A stretch of 50,570 nucleotides of DNA from a virus: IMG/VR virus record IMGVR_UViG_3300031857_018492, positions 1 through 50,570 of that record; one strand, given 5' to 3'. The notes beneath the pieces are model-generated. The model had not been told where the DNA came from. It searched no databases and was given only the letters and a program-made list of their open reading frames with translations. How positions within the stretch are numbered: the stretch's first letter is position 1; every line of letters begins with the position of its first letter. This document shows positions 39,557 through 48,061 of the stretch, piece after piece. The translations under genes were made by a program, and so were the position numbers.

Positions 39557-39840
39557 AGATGAACAACAGCAGTGTCAATCATGCTTGGCAATTTGATTGT
39601 GTGCTAGAGAATGGAATTAAATTAAAATCTTGGTTCTATGCCGACACTGAGCAGGATGCTTCGAATAGAATAAAAGAATACCTAGGTGCTCGATTGGTTT
39701 CTATCAAAGAAATAGACGATCCTTTGGACATAAAAAAGAAACAGATAGAACAGGATAAAATCAGAGACACATTAGCAAAAAAAAGACAAGAAGAATACGA
39801 AGCAAGACAGAATTCTAAAAAAGAGGAAAACATTGAATAA
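39553..39840 (+). CDS. Small charged protein
   Basis: A 95-residue protein (start MKMNNSS at 39553, coupled by ATGA; the frame is open to 39505). The N-terminal half looks like a small alpha/beta domain with DTEQDASNRIKEYLGARLVS; the C-terminal half is a very charged helix (KKKQIEQDKIRDTLAKKRQE). It overlaps the lipoprotein gene by eight bases. Confidence 0.6.
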   Translation: MKMNNSSVNHAWQFDCVLENGIKLKSWFYADTEQDASNRIKEYLGARLVSIKEIDDPLDIKKKQIEQDKIRDTLAKKRQEEYEARQNSKKEENIE

Positions 39841-39994
39841 ATTATTATCAATCGTTATTATTTCTTTTTTTTTAAATGCCTGCTCTACCACCGTGGCAGT
39901 AGTGGATGTCACAGGATCAGCAGTGGTATATGCAGGTAAGACCATAGTGAACACAGTGGATATGCTGACTCCAGATATAATCAATAAAAAATAA
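39833..39994 (+). CDS. Small lipoprotein (53 aa, TTG start)
   Basis: A 53-residue ORF with a lipoprotein signal peptide: MNKLLSIVIISFFLNAC, lipobox LNAC, Cys17. The mature 37 residues (ending VDMLTPDIINKK) resemble small lipoproteins of alphaproteobacteria. It starts with TTG behind AGAGG and overlaps the previous gene. It ends two bases before the autotransporter start, so it may assist that protein's transit or act as an outer-membrane partner. The start codon and role are inferred. Confidence 0.6.
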   Translation: MNKLLSIVIISFFLNACSTTVAVVDVTGSAVVYAGKTIVNTVDMLTPDIINKK

Positions 39995-39996
39995 AA

Positions 39997-42630
39997 ATGA
40001 AAAACTTATTAAAACTATTAATCACAATATCTTTTATATTGTTTTATACAGAAACATCTTTTGCACAAACCAAAACAGCAACACCGATTACGAATGGTGT
40101 TAAGACATTGAATCCCATTGTTGAGACTAAAGTCAGCAAAGGATCAGAATTCACTGAAAAAAATGTATCTTCTTCTTTGGGTTCTCAAACAACAACCGTT
40201 ACCTCAGAGAAAGCAATCAGTACAAACACATCAAGTAAAGATGTAGTATCTAACGTGAACAATAAAGATGGCAGCACCACTAGAACCACTAGACGTATCA
40301 CTACTACCACTGTGGTTACACCAAAAGTTACTACTATAACTGCACCAAAGACAGTGACGGATAAAGTTTATGTTAATGTTATTACTACTACAATTACAAC
40401 TCCTAGAACTTCTAAAATAGTCAATGGCAAAGAAGTAATCACAGTAGGCAAACCTGTAATTAAAGTTGGACCTGCAGTAAAAACTTTTGTTAGAGACATT
40501 AAAACTACATCTATTGTACAGATTAAAGTCACTAGAGAAAATATTACAACGAGTACAGATAATACACCAGGCGTATTAACAGCAACTGAAATTATACCTG
40601 CTTCAAATTTAATTACAAACCCAAATGGTACGCCAACACCAGGTTACAACAGTAATCCTACATTCTATCAAACTTCAGAATTTGCCGCAGGCAAAGCAGG
40701 TGCATTAGTGAATGCCGACAAAGCCTATGCACGAGGTTGGACTGGTAAGGGTGTAACTGTGGCAGTGGCTGACTCGGGTTATGCTGTGAACAGCACAGAT
40801 TTGCAAGGGCAGGTTGTTGCTACTCGAGATTACACAGGCACAGGTATCAATGACACACACGGTCACGGTACTTTCGTATTGGGAGAAATTGTTGCTCTCA
40901 AAAATAATATCGGTACGCAAGGTATAGCCTATGATTCTAAAGCAATTGTGGTTAAAATTGGCACAGGCTCTTCGGTTAATTTAAGTGCTGCCTCTCAAGG
41001 TTTGGCATGGGCCGCTGATCAGGGTGCTGTGGTAGGTAACGTGAGTGCTAACACAAATTATGACTCCACATTTACTAAAAATTTAGTAAGTGTCAGCAAA
41101 GGTGTTTATAGAAGCACTGATTCTAGATACAACTATGGTACTGGACGATATTATAACTTGCAAGATCCTGCAGAATGGAAAGCTGTCACAGATCGAGGTA
41201 TGGTTGTAGTGAATGCGGCAGGTAACCAAGGACTGCCAGTTTCTGCTAATCCAGGATATTTTGCTACAGTTACAGATGCATCAGGCAATCTATTATTAGG
41301 CGGTCGTATGTTGATCGTGGGTGCAGCCGATGAAAAAGGCACACTTTACAGTTGGAGTAATAAAGCAGGATCTATCTGTCAAAATTATGTTTCAGCTACC
41401 AATACATGTGCTGACAAATATAAAGTTAGCGATTTCTATATAATGGCACCAGGCGTGGTACAAAGTACAAGTTTAAACAATGGTGTGACCACTATGTATG
41501 GGACATCCATGGCAGCACCAATTGTGACTGGTGGTGTAGCATTGGTTAGCCAAATGTGGCCGTACATGAAAGGCGAGAATGTTGTTAAGTTATTAACAAC
41601 CACTGCAAATAAAAATATACCAAATTATGATCCAAGTGTGAATGGTGCTGGTATGTTGGATTTGGATCGAGCAACACAACCTGTAGGAGCAGTGGGTATT
41701 CCTACTTCAGGTAGAGCAACTAGTGCTGTGAATACTGCGACACTTAATACTAGTGGTGGTACAGGTTCGGCTCTTAGCTCTTTAAAAAATACAGGCGCTT
41801 TATCCAGTGTGATGATTGTAGATGAATTTTCTAGAGATTTCTATGTGAATCTATCACAAGGTATTACTGTTAAAGATAAAAGAAAAATCAGTGATGTAAA
41901 AGCTCAACAAGATGGATTAAGTTATCTACCATTCCAACAAGCATTTGGTAACTTTTATCAAGGTGGAGAGTTCGCTATTATGGATGATTTAAAAGTGGGT
42001 ATGACCAGCAATCCTGATTTCAAAGGTGACTGGAGCTCACATGTGACTAAGAAATTTGGAGTGTCTCCTAACGTTGCTGTGAGAACTACACTAGGTACTA
42101 TGAGTGAACAGACTACTTGGTTGGGTAATGAAAGTAGTGGTGCTCTATCTGTGGGCAATAATAACAGCACTAATTTTGCACAGGTTGGTGTGGATTATAT
42201 TCAAGATAAAAATCGATGGAGCATTGACTTAGGCCGAGGTTATACTAATGTTAATACTGCCGGCAATTCTTTGATCAAGAATATCGACACTCTACAATCA
42301 CAGAGCTTAAAAGTTGGATTTGAACAATCTTTAACTGATAACAGCAATTGGGGTATAACAGCAGGATTGCCTAACTATATCACTAAAGGTTCTGCCACAG
42401 TATCAGTGCCATATGCTACTTCTGCAGAAGGAGATATTCTTTATAATGATGTGAGAGCAAATCTAAAGACTCGAACTCCTGAAAAGAACCTAGGACTATA
42501 TTACACTGAAAGAGGCGAATCTGATATGGAATGGAGTATGAGATACAATATGGAATATCGAAAAGATGTAGCTGGAGAAACAGGTAAAAACAACCTAGGC
42601 TTTGGTATACAAGTAGAAAGAAGATTTTAA
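39997..42630 (+). CDS. Subtilisin-like autotransporter (S8 protease plus beta barrel)
   Basis: An 877-residue secreted protein. The signal peptide is residues 1-24. A Thr/Val-rich, repetitive stalk covers about 25-215. The S8 protease domain (about 240-560) has a full triad: Asp259 (VAVADSGY), His290 (THGHGTFV) and Ser504 (YGTSMAAPIV). After a Ser/Thr/Gly-rich linker, the last 260 residues have alternating strands and end in QVERRF, as outer-membrane autotransporter barrels do. It would be displayed on or released from the infected host. It is preceded by a small lipoprotein gene and followed closely by phage genes. Very unusual for a T4-type phage; probably host-derived. Confidence 0.88.
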   Translation: MKNLLKLLITISFILFYTETSFAQTKTATPITNGVKTLNPIVETKVSKGSEFTEKNVSSSLGSQTTTVTSEKAISTNTSSKDVVSNVNNKDGSTTRTTRRITTTTVVTPKVTTITAPKTVTDKVYVNVITTTITTPRTSKIVNGKEVITVGKPVIKVGPAVKTFVRDIKTTSIVQIKVTRENITTSTDNTPGVLTATEIIPASNLITNPNGTPTPGYNSNPTFYQTSEFAAGKAGALVNADKAYARGWTGKGVTVAVADSGYAVNSTDLQGQVVATRDYTGTGINDTHGHGTFVLGEIVALKNNIGTQGIAYDSKAIVVKIGTGSSVNLSAASQGLAWAADQGAVVGNVSANTNYDSTFTKNLVSVSKGVYRSTDSRYNYGTGRYYNLQDPAEWKAVTDRGMVVVNAAGNQGLPVSANPGYFATVTDASGNLLLGGRMLIVGAADEKGTLYSWSNKAGSICQNYVSATNTCADKYKVSDFYIMAPGVVQSTSLNNGVTTMYGTSMAAPIVTGGVALVSQMWPYMKGENVVKLLTTTANKNIPNYDPSVNGAGMLDLDRATQPVGAVGIPTSGRATSAVNTATLNTSGGTGSALSSLKNTGALSSVMIVDEFSRDFYVNLSQGITVKDKRKISDVKAQQDGLSYLPFQQAFGNFYQGGEFAIMDDLKVGMTSNPDFKGDWSSHVTKKFGVSPNVAVRTTLGTMSEQTTWLGNESSGALSVGNNNSTNFAQVGVDYIQDKNRWSIDLGRGYTNVNTAGNSLIKNIDTLQSQSLKVGFEQSLTDNSNWGITAGLPNYITKGSATVSVPYATSAEGDILYNDVRANLKTRTPEKNLGLYYTERGESDMEWSMRYNMEYRKDVAGETGKNNLGFGIQVERRF

Positions 42631-42631
42631 C

Positions 42632-42820
42632 ATGGAACAGGTAGAAATCGTTTGTATAGATAATGGTAAAACCAAACGAGCTGATGTGCTAAGCCGCACG
42701 GATCGCTATATGAAAGTAGCTGTGGAAGGAACCACAATGACCATAGAGATGCACCGTACTGATTTAAATAAACCATACGTAGGAACCAAAGCAGGATTAG
42801 AGTTTAAATATGTCGATTGA
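42632..42820 (+). CDS. Small beta-strand protein
   Basis: A 62-residue protein with predicted strands (VEIVCIDNGKTKRADVL and DRYMKVAVEGTTMTIEMH), resembling small OB or SH3-like barrels found in marine T4-type phages. It starts one base after the autotransporter gene stop and overlaps the next gene by 11 bases. Function unknown. Confidence 0.6.
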   Translation: MEQVEIVCIDNGKTKRADVLSRTDRYMKVAVEGTTMTIEMHRTDLNKPYVGTKAGLEFKYVD

Positions 42821-43289
42821 AAAATTAAAATTTAAATTAGAGTTATACAGTACTCATTGGGATAAGGCTCCTCGAGCAGAGATATTGATTAACAATCACA
42901 GTCATTACAATCAAGAAATAAAAAGCACAGAAAAAGAACCCACTGTTATAGAGTTTGAGCACGAATTAAAAGAAGGAGAAAAATATCGATTAATAATTAA
43001 TCGATCTGGCAAAGATACTCGACAGACTGTGGTTGAAAACGGTCAGATTGTTAAAGATCAGTTGTTACATATTAAATCTATAGAAATAGACGAAATAGAC
43101 ATTGGTTCACTAATTTATAGTGGTCTTTACACTCCAAAATATCCAGAACCATGGGCATCTGAACAAGCGGCTGCAGGTAATAAATTGCCAGAATCGTTTA
43201 AAAATGTTACGGCTATGGGTCATAATGGACGTTGGGAATTAGAATTTACATCACCATTTTACATGTGGCTTTTAGAGAACCTGTATTAG
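42810..43289 (+). CDS. Beta-rich protein, possible carbohydrate-binding type
   Basis: A 159-residue beta-sandwich-like protein (KLKFKLELYSTHWDKAPRAE at the N-terminus, TSPFYMWLLENLY at the C-terminus). The opening resembles the protein at 47218 (K-A-P-x-A-x-I after a short strand), so the two may share a fold. The type is seen in cyanomyophages and may be a virion or adhesion module. Confidence 0.6.
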   Translation: MSIEKLKFKLELYSTHWDKAPRAEILINNHSHYNQEIKSTEKEPTVIEFEHELKEGEKYRLIINRSGKDTRQTVVENGQIVKDQLLHIKSIEIDEIDIGSLIYSGLYTPKYPEPWASEQAAAGNKLPESFKNVTAMGHNGRWELEFTSPFYMWLLENLY

Positions 43290-43300
43290 CTAAATACAGG
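43280..43300 (+). promoter_or_regulatory. Hairpin overlapping a late promoter box
   Basis: CCTGTATT (43280-43287) and AATACAGG (43293-43300) form a perfect 8-bp stem with a 5-base loop. The late-like box GCTAAATA (43289-43296) lies within it, six bases before the ATG at 43303. It could terminate or protect the upstream mRNA, or act as a DNA-level operator. Confidence 0.5.
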
Positions 43301-43302
43301 GT

Positions 43303-43710
43303 ATGAGCAACTATCAAGATATCAAAGTACTGCTTACTAGATTAGACAGCATAGCAGCCGAACCTGCTTACGAACCACTGCCAGAAACAGATGAAATCAC
43401 AGTGGAAGATAATCAAGATTTTCATGAAATGTTTGGATATCTAGGATTTCCAGAAACGGAATTATGGGAAGCAGAATATCGGGGTAGAAAAGTATCATTG
43501 GGCAAACCAATGAAAGGTGATGTTAAAAAATTTAAAGTTTATGTAAAAGATCCCAAGACTGGTAATGTAAAAAAAGTTAATTTTGGTGATCCTAATATGA
43601 GAATCAAAAAACACATTCCAGGAAGAAGAAAGAGTTTTCGAGCAAGACACAACTGTGCTAATCCAGGACCAAGAACCAAAGCAAGATACTGGAGTTGTCG
43701 CAAATGGTAA
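43303..43710 (+). CDS. Conserved T4-type marine phage protein with basic C-terminus
   Basis: A 135-residue protein. The acidic N-terminal half is followed by GNVKKVNFGDPNMRIKKH and RKSFRARHNCANPGP, ending in YWSCRKW. This basic, Cys-bearing C-terminal domain is, as I recall, frequent in cyanomyophage head-region proteins. It may bind nucleic acid in the head or prohead. Its end overlaps the next start. Confidence 0.66.
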   Translation: MSNYQDIKVLLTRLDSIAAEPAYEPLPETDEITVEDNQDFHEMFGYLGFPETELWEAEYRGRKVSLGKPMKGDVKKFKVYVKDPKTGNVKKVNFGDPNMRIKKHIPGRRKSFRARHNCANPGPRTKARYWSCRKW

Positions 43711-44057
43711 GAGCTCATCAATTTATCGCAGAATCCAGCATTGACGCAGTCAACGAATTAGATCTTTATATCAATAACAATGAAGACTTATATAGAAAAA
43801 AATTCATGCCATTGGTTCATGATTTAAAAACAAACGTTAATTCTAATAGATACAATCACGAGAATGCTACCAAACAATGGAATCTTTTAGTCGATGATGC
43901 CGCTAGAGAATATGTTAAAGAATTTGGCAAACCTAATGAAGATGTCAAAGACATGTTCCCACAAGAAACTAGAACTAAAGTGGCACAGGTACTTGCTGAC
44001 AGAGAATTTGAAAATATAAAAAAAGGTGAGTACGATGTGGCTAAAGGAACTATTTGA
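43704..44057 (+). CDS. Helical protein with T4-like capsid-targeting N-terminus
   Basis: A 117-residue helical protein. From the ATG at 43704 it begins MVRAHQFIAESS. T4 internal proteins begin with a ten-residue capsid-targeting peptide that gp21 protease removes after (L/I)-x-E; here F-I-A-E ends at residue 10, as in the T4 peptide. The start at 43704 overlaps the previous stop; an in-frame TTG at 43695 is less likely. It overlaps the next gene by 23 bases. Packaging in the head is inferred. Confidence 0.65.
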   Translation: MVRAHQFIAESSIDAVNELDLYINNNEDLYRKKFMPLVHDLKTNVNSNRYNHENATKQWNLLVDDAAREYVKEFGKPNEDVKDMFPQETRTKVAQVLADREFENIKKGEYDVAKGTI

Positions 44058-45207
44058 AGCTAAGAACGATTCCATCGTTTTTGCATTCGGCAGATACAAT
44101 CCACCAACACTAGGACATGAGGCTGTATTTCAAACAGTGATCAATACTGCCAAGTCCAAAGGTGCTGACCATACCATATTCATCAGCTCAACACAAAAAC
44201 CCAAAACAGATCCACTGTCATTCCAATACAAATTAAGTTATCTTCAAAAAACGTACACAGGTGTAAATTTTAATGGTGATGACACTGTAAAAACTATTGT
44301 GCAATTATTACAAGAACTAATGAACCGTGGTTATAGAAATATTACTATGGTAGCAGGTTCAGATCGAGTAAACGAATTTCGAACATTCTTAAATCAGTAT
44401 AATAAGAAGCCTGATAAGAAAGGTAATATACCTTTTGAGTTTGACAGCATAGATGTTGTGAGCTCGGGCGAGAGAGATCCTGATCAGGAAGGTGTTAGTG
44501 GTATCAGTGCCAGCGGTGCTCGAGCAGCCGCAGCAGCAGGAGATCAAAAAAGTTTTATGAGTATGGTAAATCCTAAATTTGGTGCTGAATTATATAAAGA
44601 ATTAAGAAAATCCATGGGCATTAAAGAGCAGGTTGCAACAAACACGGAAAAGTTGTATAATGAAGCAATGCCCGAACAAGCAAATGGTAAACCAACTGTT
44701 TACCTAGACATGGATGGAGTGCTGGCTGATTTCTTTGGTGGAGTGGAAAAACTCTATGGAGTAAGTCATTGGAAACAATTAGCATCAGATAAAACTAAAG
44801 ATCTACGACAAGATGTGATCGATAGAATCACAGGCACAAACTTTTTTGAAACTCTACCTAAATTCCCCACAACAGATCCGCTGATTGGTATGATTAAAAA
44901 ATTCACCAGCGGCAGATTCTCTATATTAACATCTCCATTAAGAGGAGACCATGACAACTCTGCTAAATGGAAAAAGATTTGGATCAATCAAAACATAGAA
45001 CAGCCAGATGAGACTATAGTAACTGGAAGAAAAGAAAAATATGCTACAACTAATGGTACACCTAACATACTCATCGATGATCGTCCTATCAACATACAGA
45101 AATGGCAGGACAAGGGTGGATACGGAATTTTATATCAAGCCAACAAAGATTCATTAAATAAAATAGAACAGAGTTTAAAAAACTACGGAGAAAAAAATGG
45201 TAATTGA
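44035..45207 (+). CDS. Nucleotidyltransferase-HAD phosphatase fusion with targeting N-terminus
   Basis: A 390-residue two-domain enzyme. Residues 1-200 are a cytidylyl/adenylyltransferase fold: GRYNPPTLGHEAVF (T-x-G-H motif), VAGSDRVNEF and ISASGARAAA (I-S-x-x-x-x-R motif). Residues about 225-390 are a HAD fold like 5'(3')-deoxyribonucleotidases: YLDMDGVLADFFGG, ILTSPLRGD, NILIDDRPIN. The N-terminus MWLKELFEA has L-F-E at residues 6-8, like T4 capsid-targeting peptides, so the enzyme may be packaged and injected. The ATG at 44035 is preferred over the in-frame GTG at 44026. Confidence 0.78.
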   Translation: MWLKELFEAKNDSIVFAFGRYNPPTLGHEAVFQTVINTAKSKGADHTIFISSTQKPKTDPLSFQYKLSYLQKTYTGVNFNGDDTVKTIVQLLQELMNRGYRNITMVAGSDRVNEFRTFLNQYNKKPDKKGNIPFEFDSIDVVSSGERDPDQEGVSGISASGARAAAAAGDQKSFMSMVNPKFGAELYKELRKSMGIKEQVATNTEKLYNEAMPEQANGKPTVYLDMDGVLADFFGGVEKLYGVSHWKQLASDKTKDLRQDVIDRITGTNFFETLPKFPTTDPLIGMIKKFTSGRFSILTSPLRGDHDNSAKWKKIWINQNIEQPDETIVTGRKEKYATTNGTPNILIDDRPINIQKWQDKGGYGILYQANKDSLNKIEQSLKNYGEKNGN

Positions 45208-45415
45208 TATTAGAAGAGATTATAGATCAGATCAAGAGATTAAAATGGCTCAGGACGAAAAAGATCGTATGATGCAAGAGTTTCTTGCTAAAGGTGGCAA
45301 AGTTGAAAAGTTAAAACCAGGCATTGCTAAAGGAGCATCCAGTTTAAACTATGGTGGAAAACTACAGTACACCGAAGCAGAAATCAAAGCACAAGCCGAA
45401 GAAGATAAGGAATAA
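45197..45415 (+). CDS. Small charged protein
   Basis: A 72-residue, charged, helical protein (MAQDEKDRMMQEFLAKGGKV in the middle) with an acidic tail. It overlaps the enzyme fusion by 11 bases and stands three bases before the endolysin. Similar small proteins occur in marine T4-type phages, role unknown. Confidence 0.62.
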   Translation: MVIDIRRDYRSDQEIKMAQDEKDRMMQEFLAKGGKVEKLKPGIAKGASSLNYGGKLQYTEAEIKAQAEEDKE

Positions 45416-45418
45416 TCT

Positions 45419-46039
45419 ATGTCATTCACTTTTACTAAAGAACAATTGCAATCTATAATTGGTAATAATCCTAATCTAGATGGATGGCACGAAGCACTAT
45501 CAAATGTTCTTCCTGAATATGAAATCAATACTCCCGAGCGAGTGTCTGCTTTCATAGCACAATGCACACACGAGAGTGGTGGATTCAAGAGATTAAAAGA
45601 GAATTTAAACTATAAATGGGAGAGTTTAAGAAAGGTATTCCCGAAATATTTCCCCACAGATGAATTAGCACAAGAATATGCACACAAACAAGAGCAGATT
45701 GCTAATCGAGTTTACGGCGGCAGAATGGGCAACGGTGACGAATCATCTGGAGATGGATTTCGTTATTGTGGCAGAGGGTTGATACAACTTACAGGTCGTA
45801 ACAACTACACTAAATTTGCTGAAAGTATTGGCATGGCAGTAGAAGAAGTGCCCGCACTGTTGGAAACCTTCGAAGGTGCAGTAAAGTCTGCTTGCTGGTT
45901 TTGGAAGACCAACAATCTAAATCAGTATGCTGATGCAGGAGATATTTTAACCATGACCAAACGTATCAACGGTGGTACTATTGGATTGGAAGATCGTATC
46001 AAACATTATAATCACGCATTGGAAGTATTTTCCTCTTAA
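45419..46039 (+). CDS. GH19-family endolysin
   Basis: A 206-residue peptidoglycan hydrolase of the chitinase-19/lysozyme-like fold. The catalytic Glu lies in QCTHESGGFKRL; a second acidic region (NYKWESLRKVFPKYF) and GRGLIQLTGRNNY complete the signature. No signal peptide, so it depends on the holin (33723 candidate). The spanin-like pair is at 32236-33085, giving a dispersed lysis system. Confidence 0.88.
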   Translation: MSFTFTKEQLQSIIGNNPNLDGWHEALSNVLPEYEINTPERVSAFIAQCTHESGGFKRLKENLNYKWESLRKVFPKYFPTDELAQEYAHKQEQIANRVYGGRMGNGDESSGDGFRYCGRGLIQLTGRNNYTKFAESIGMAVEEVPALLETFEGAVKSACWFWKTNNLNQYADAGDILTMTKRINGGTIGLEDRIKHYNHALEVFSS

Positions 46040-46044
46040 TCAAT

Positions 46045-46260
46045 ATGGACCTGGAACATCTACGAAGATTAGCAGGTATTAGTAATACAGCAGAACACAA
46101 TCCCAGTGTGGGAGAAAATGTATCTCACTCTGCTACAGAAAAAGCTGAATATCAGAGAAAACACAACATACAACCAGGCACACAGGAATGGTTTAAGTTA
46201 TGGTTTGCAAGACCGTATCTTACAGGAGAAAATCCTATGCCTCGTAAATCTAATAAATAG
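46045..46260 (+). CDS. Small protein starting MDLEHLRRLAGI
   Basis: A 71-residue protein. The short helical start is followed by a polar region and FKLWFARPYLTGENPMPRK. I recall similar short proteins beside endolysin or head genes in cyanomyophages; function unknown. Its stop overlaps the late box for Dps. Confidence 0.6.
   Translation: MDLEHLRRLAGISNTAEHNPSVGENVSHSATEKAEYQRKHNIQPGTQEWFKLWFARPYLTGENPMPRKSNK
46252..46259 (+). promoter_or_regulatory. Late promoter box
   Basis: AATAAATA twelve bases before the ATG of the Dps-like gene at 46272. Confidence 0.5.
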
Positions 46261-46271
46261 AAGCATATTAT

Positions 46272-46712
46272 ATGACTCCAGAAATTGGTAAAATTGCAAA
46301 ACAGGCTTTCGCAGATACTTTCCTATTCTATCTTCAAGCACACTATTATCATTGGAATGTAGAAGGCAGAAACTTCTCACAGGATCATGAGTTACTGGGC
46401 AAGATATATGAAGAAGTGTTTGGTTCAATTGATACGTTTGCAGAAGAATTAAGATCTATGGGTACCTATGCTCCAGGAGTGTTTGATCGATTAAAAGAAT
46501 TAGCCACTATACAACAATCAGATGAAATACCTGTTGCTGAAAAAATGATGCAAAATTTAATAGACAGTAACGAAAAAGTATTAAAAAGTCTTGGTACTGC
46601 TTTTGACGTTTTAGAAGCAAATCACATGCATGGATTTGGCAATTTTATTGCTGAAAGAATCGACGCACACAGCAAACATGCTTGGATGTTGAAAAGCACA
46701 TTAAAAAAATGA
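46272..46712 (+). CDS. Dps-like ferritin-fold protein
   Basis: A 146-residue four-helix protein of the Dps family, which oxidises and stores iron and can protect DNA. YYHWNVEGRNFSQDHELLGK, then SIDTFAEELRSMG carry the inter-subunit ferroxidase ligands (His, His, Asp, Glu) in Dps order. It lacks the Lys-rich N-terminal tail. It follows a late box, so the product is made late and may protect packaged DNA or host iron. Its end overlaps the next start. Confidence 0.82.
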   Translation: MTPEIGKIAKQAFADTFLFYLQAHYYHWNVEGRNFSQDHELLGKIYEEVFGSIDTFAEELRSMGTYAPGVFDRLKELATIQQSDEIPVAEKMMQNLIDSNEKVLKSLGTAFDVLEANHMHGFGNFIAERIDAHSKHAWMLKSTLKK

Positions 46713-46876
46713 AGATACGAGAGATAATCTACACACAAGATCCCAAATTAATACACCCAGACGTGAACAAGATCATTAACCGATATGAGAAGCGTGCCAT
46801 CAAGAGAGTAAAACAACGAACTAAAATGGGTTACCATCCAGGTTTTCCTATGGGATATCCATTCAGAGTCAAATGA
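46709..46876 (+). CDS. Small basic protein with M-K-I-R-E start
   Basis: A 55-residue, very basic protein starting MKIREIIYTQ and ending HPGFPMGYPFRVK. Coupled to Dps (ATGA) and to the next gene (ATGA). It shares the first six residue pattern M-(K/R)-I-(R/N)-E-(I/V/L) with three other genes nearby. Nucleic-acid binding in the head is plausible. Confidence 0.6.
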   Translation: MKIREIIYTQDPKLIHPDVNKIINRYEKRAIKRVKQRTKMGYHPGFPMGYPFRVK

Positions 46877-47187
46877 AAATCCGAGAAGTAATACAGAGAG
46901 AAGATGCTGCTGGTGTAGGTATAATCACCAAACAAAATACTACTGCAGATGTTAAACCTGGCGAGACCGAAAGAAATTTAAAAAAATTACATTTAACAAA
47001 TGCTGTAGATGAAAACTTTGCTGATGGAAAAGGTCCGGGTCGTCCAGGTGATTCTAAACGAGCAGGCATACCCAAAGGTGCTACCATAGCACAATTAAAA
47101 AAGATACGCAGTTCTAAAACTGCTTCGCCACGTAAAAAACAACTGGCACACTGGCAGATTAACATGCGCCAAGGCCGAAAAAAATAA
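46873..47187 (+). CDS. Basic protein with M-K-I-R-E start
   Basis: A 104-residue protein beginning MKIREVIQREDAAG, then a low-complexity, basic body (DGKGPGRPGDSKRAGIPKG) and a Lys/Arg-rich end. The start resembles an (L/I)-x-E capsid-targeting peptide at residues 3-5. It is probably disordered, and could coat DNA in the capsid. No domain recognised. Confidence 0.62.
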   Translation: MKIREVIQREDAAGVGIITKQNTTADVKPGETERNLKKLHLTNAVDENFADGKGPGRPGDSKRAGIPKGATIAQLKKIRSSKTASPRKKQLAHWQINMRQGRKK

Positions 47188-47217
47188 TACTCAAACTAAA
47201 AGAAAATAACTAAAGAT

Positions 47218-48060
47218 ATGAAGCAGGTCATATTTTTAGGTTTCTATTGTCAAATTTACAAGAAGGCACCCACGGCCAGGATCTATGTGGGCGACATCAT
47301 GATCGACGAGATAGAGATTTCTGAATTTTATACAGAAGAATATGTGAGAGATAAAAAGCTATCATTTTTAAGCAATGAAAATGTAGATAGTTCTTTTCTA
47401 TCACGTCAATTACATGTAGGACAAAACGAATTGGATCCAAGTCTATTTGAAAAAAACCATATATTAGATAACTTTTGGTGGGATAAAAAAGGAATGAGTA
47501 AAATTTCATTTGTAGAAATTTGTAAAGAATTTGATCCAGAATTTAACACTCTATCAAATATAAAACACCCTAAAATTCTTGTTTATGTTATAGACAACGA
47601 AGTTTTAAAGACAGCACAATATGAATTGCGTATAGAGATAAAAAATGCTGACAGTGATTATACAAATGGATTTATGTCCAAATCAACATTAGTATACTTG
47701 AGTCACTTTTATATTATCCCTTATTCGTTGTTTGAAGATCCTATAAATTATACAGAAAATTTTTTACAAGTATATTCACGTCGTGGGTGTTCATACAATC
47801 TTCGAAAAATTTTACAATTTTATAAAAAAAAGGTTGGATGGCCTCTAAATTTAAATCAATATTTTACGCTGTTTGATAATACAGGAAAACAAAGATCAAA
47901 ATTAGATCCTGTGTTTGGTGGTGATGCTGTGTTACATATCACTATGGAAAAAAAACATAACATATATTGGCCTAAAGGTATAACTCCTAAGGGATTTTTT
48001 TACATCAATCGTTTCTTTGTAAAAGATTTTGTTGTACCTTTAAGCAATAAATACAAGTAG
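47218..48060 (+). CDS. Unknown protein with beta-sandwich-like start
   Basis: A 280-residue protein. The opening (QVIFLGFYCQIYKKAPTARI) resembles the start of the 42810 protein. The rest is rich in Tyr, Phe and Asn and visibly more AT-rich in codons than most neighbours. Possible carbohydrate-binding or virion role. No late box of good quality is seen in the 30-base gap upstream. Confidence 0.6.
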   Translation: MKQVIFLGFYCQIYKKAPTARIYVGDIMIDEIEISEFYTEEYVRDKKLSFLSNENVDSSFLSRQLHVGQNELDPSLFEKNHILDNFWWDKKGMSKISFVEICKEFDPEFNTLSNIKHPKILVYVIDNEVLKTAQYELRIEIKNADSDYTNGFMSKSTLVYLSHFYIIPYSLFEDPINYTENFLQVYSRRGCSYNLRKILQFYKKKVGWPLNLNQYFTLFDNTGKQRSKLDPVFGGDAVLHITMEKKHNIYWPKGITPKGFFYINRFFVKDFVVPLSNKYK

Positions 48061-48061
48061 A

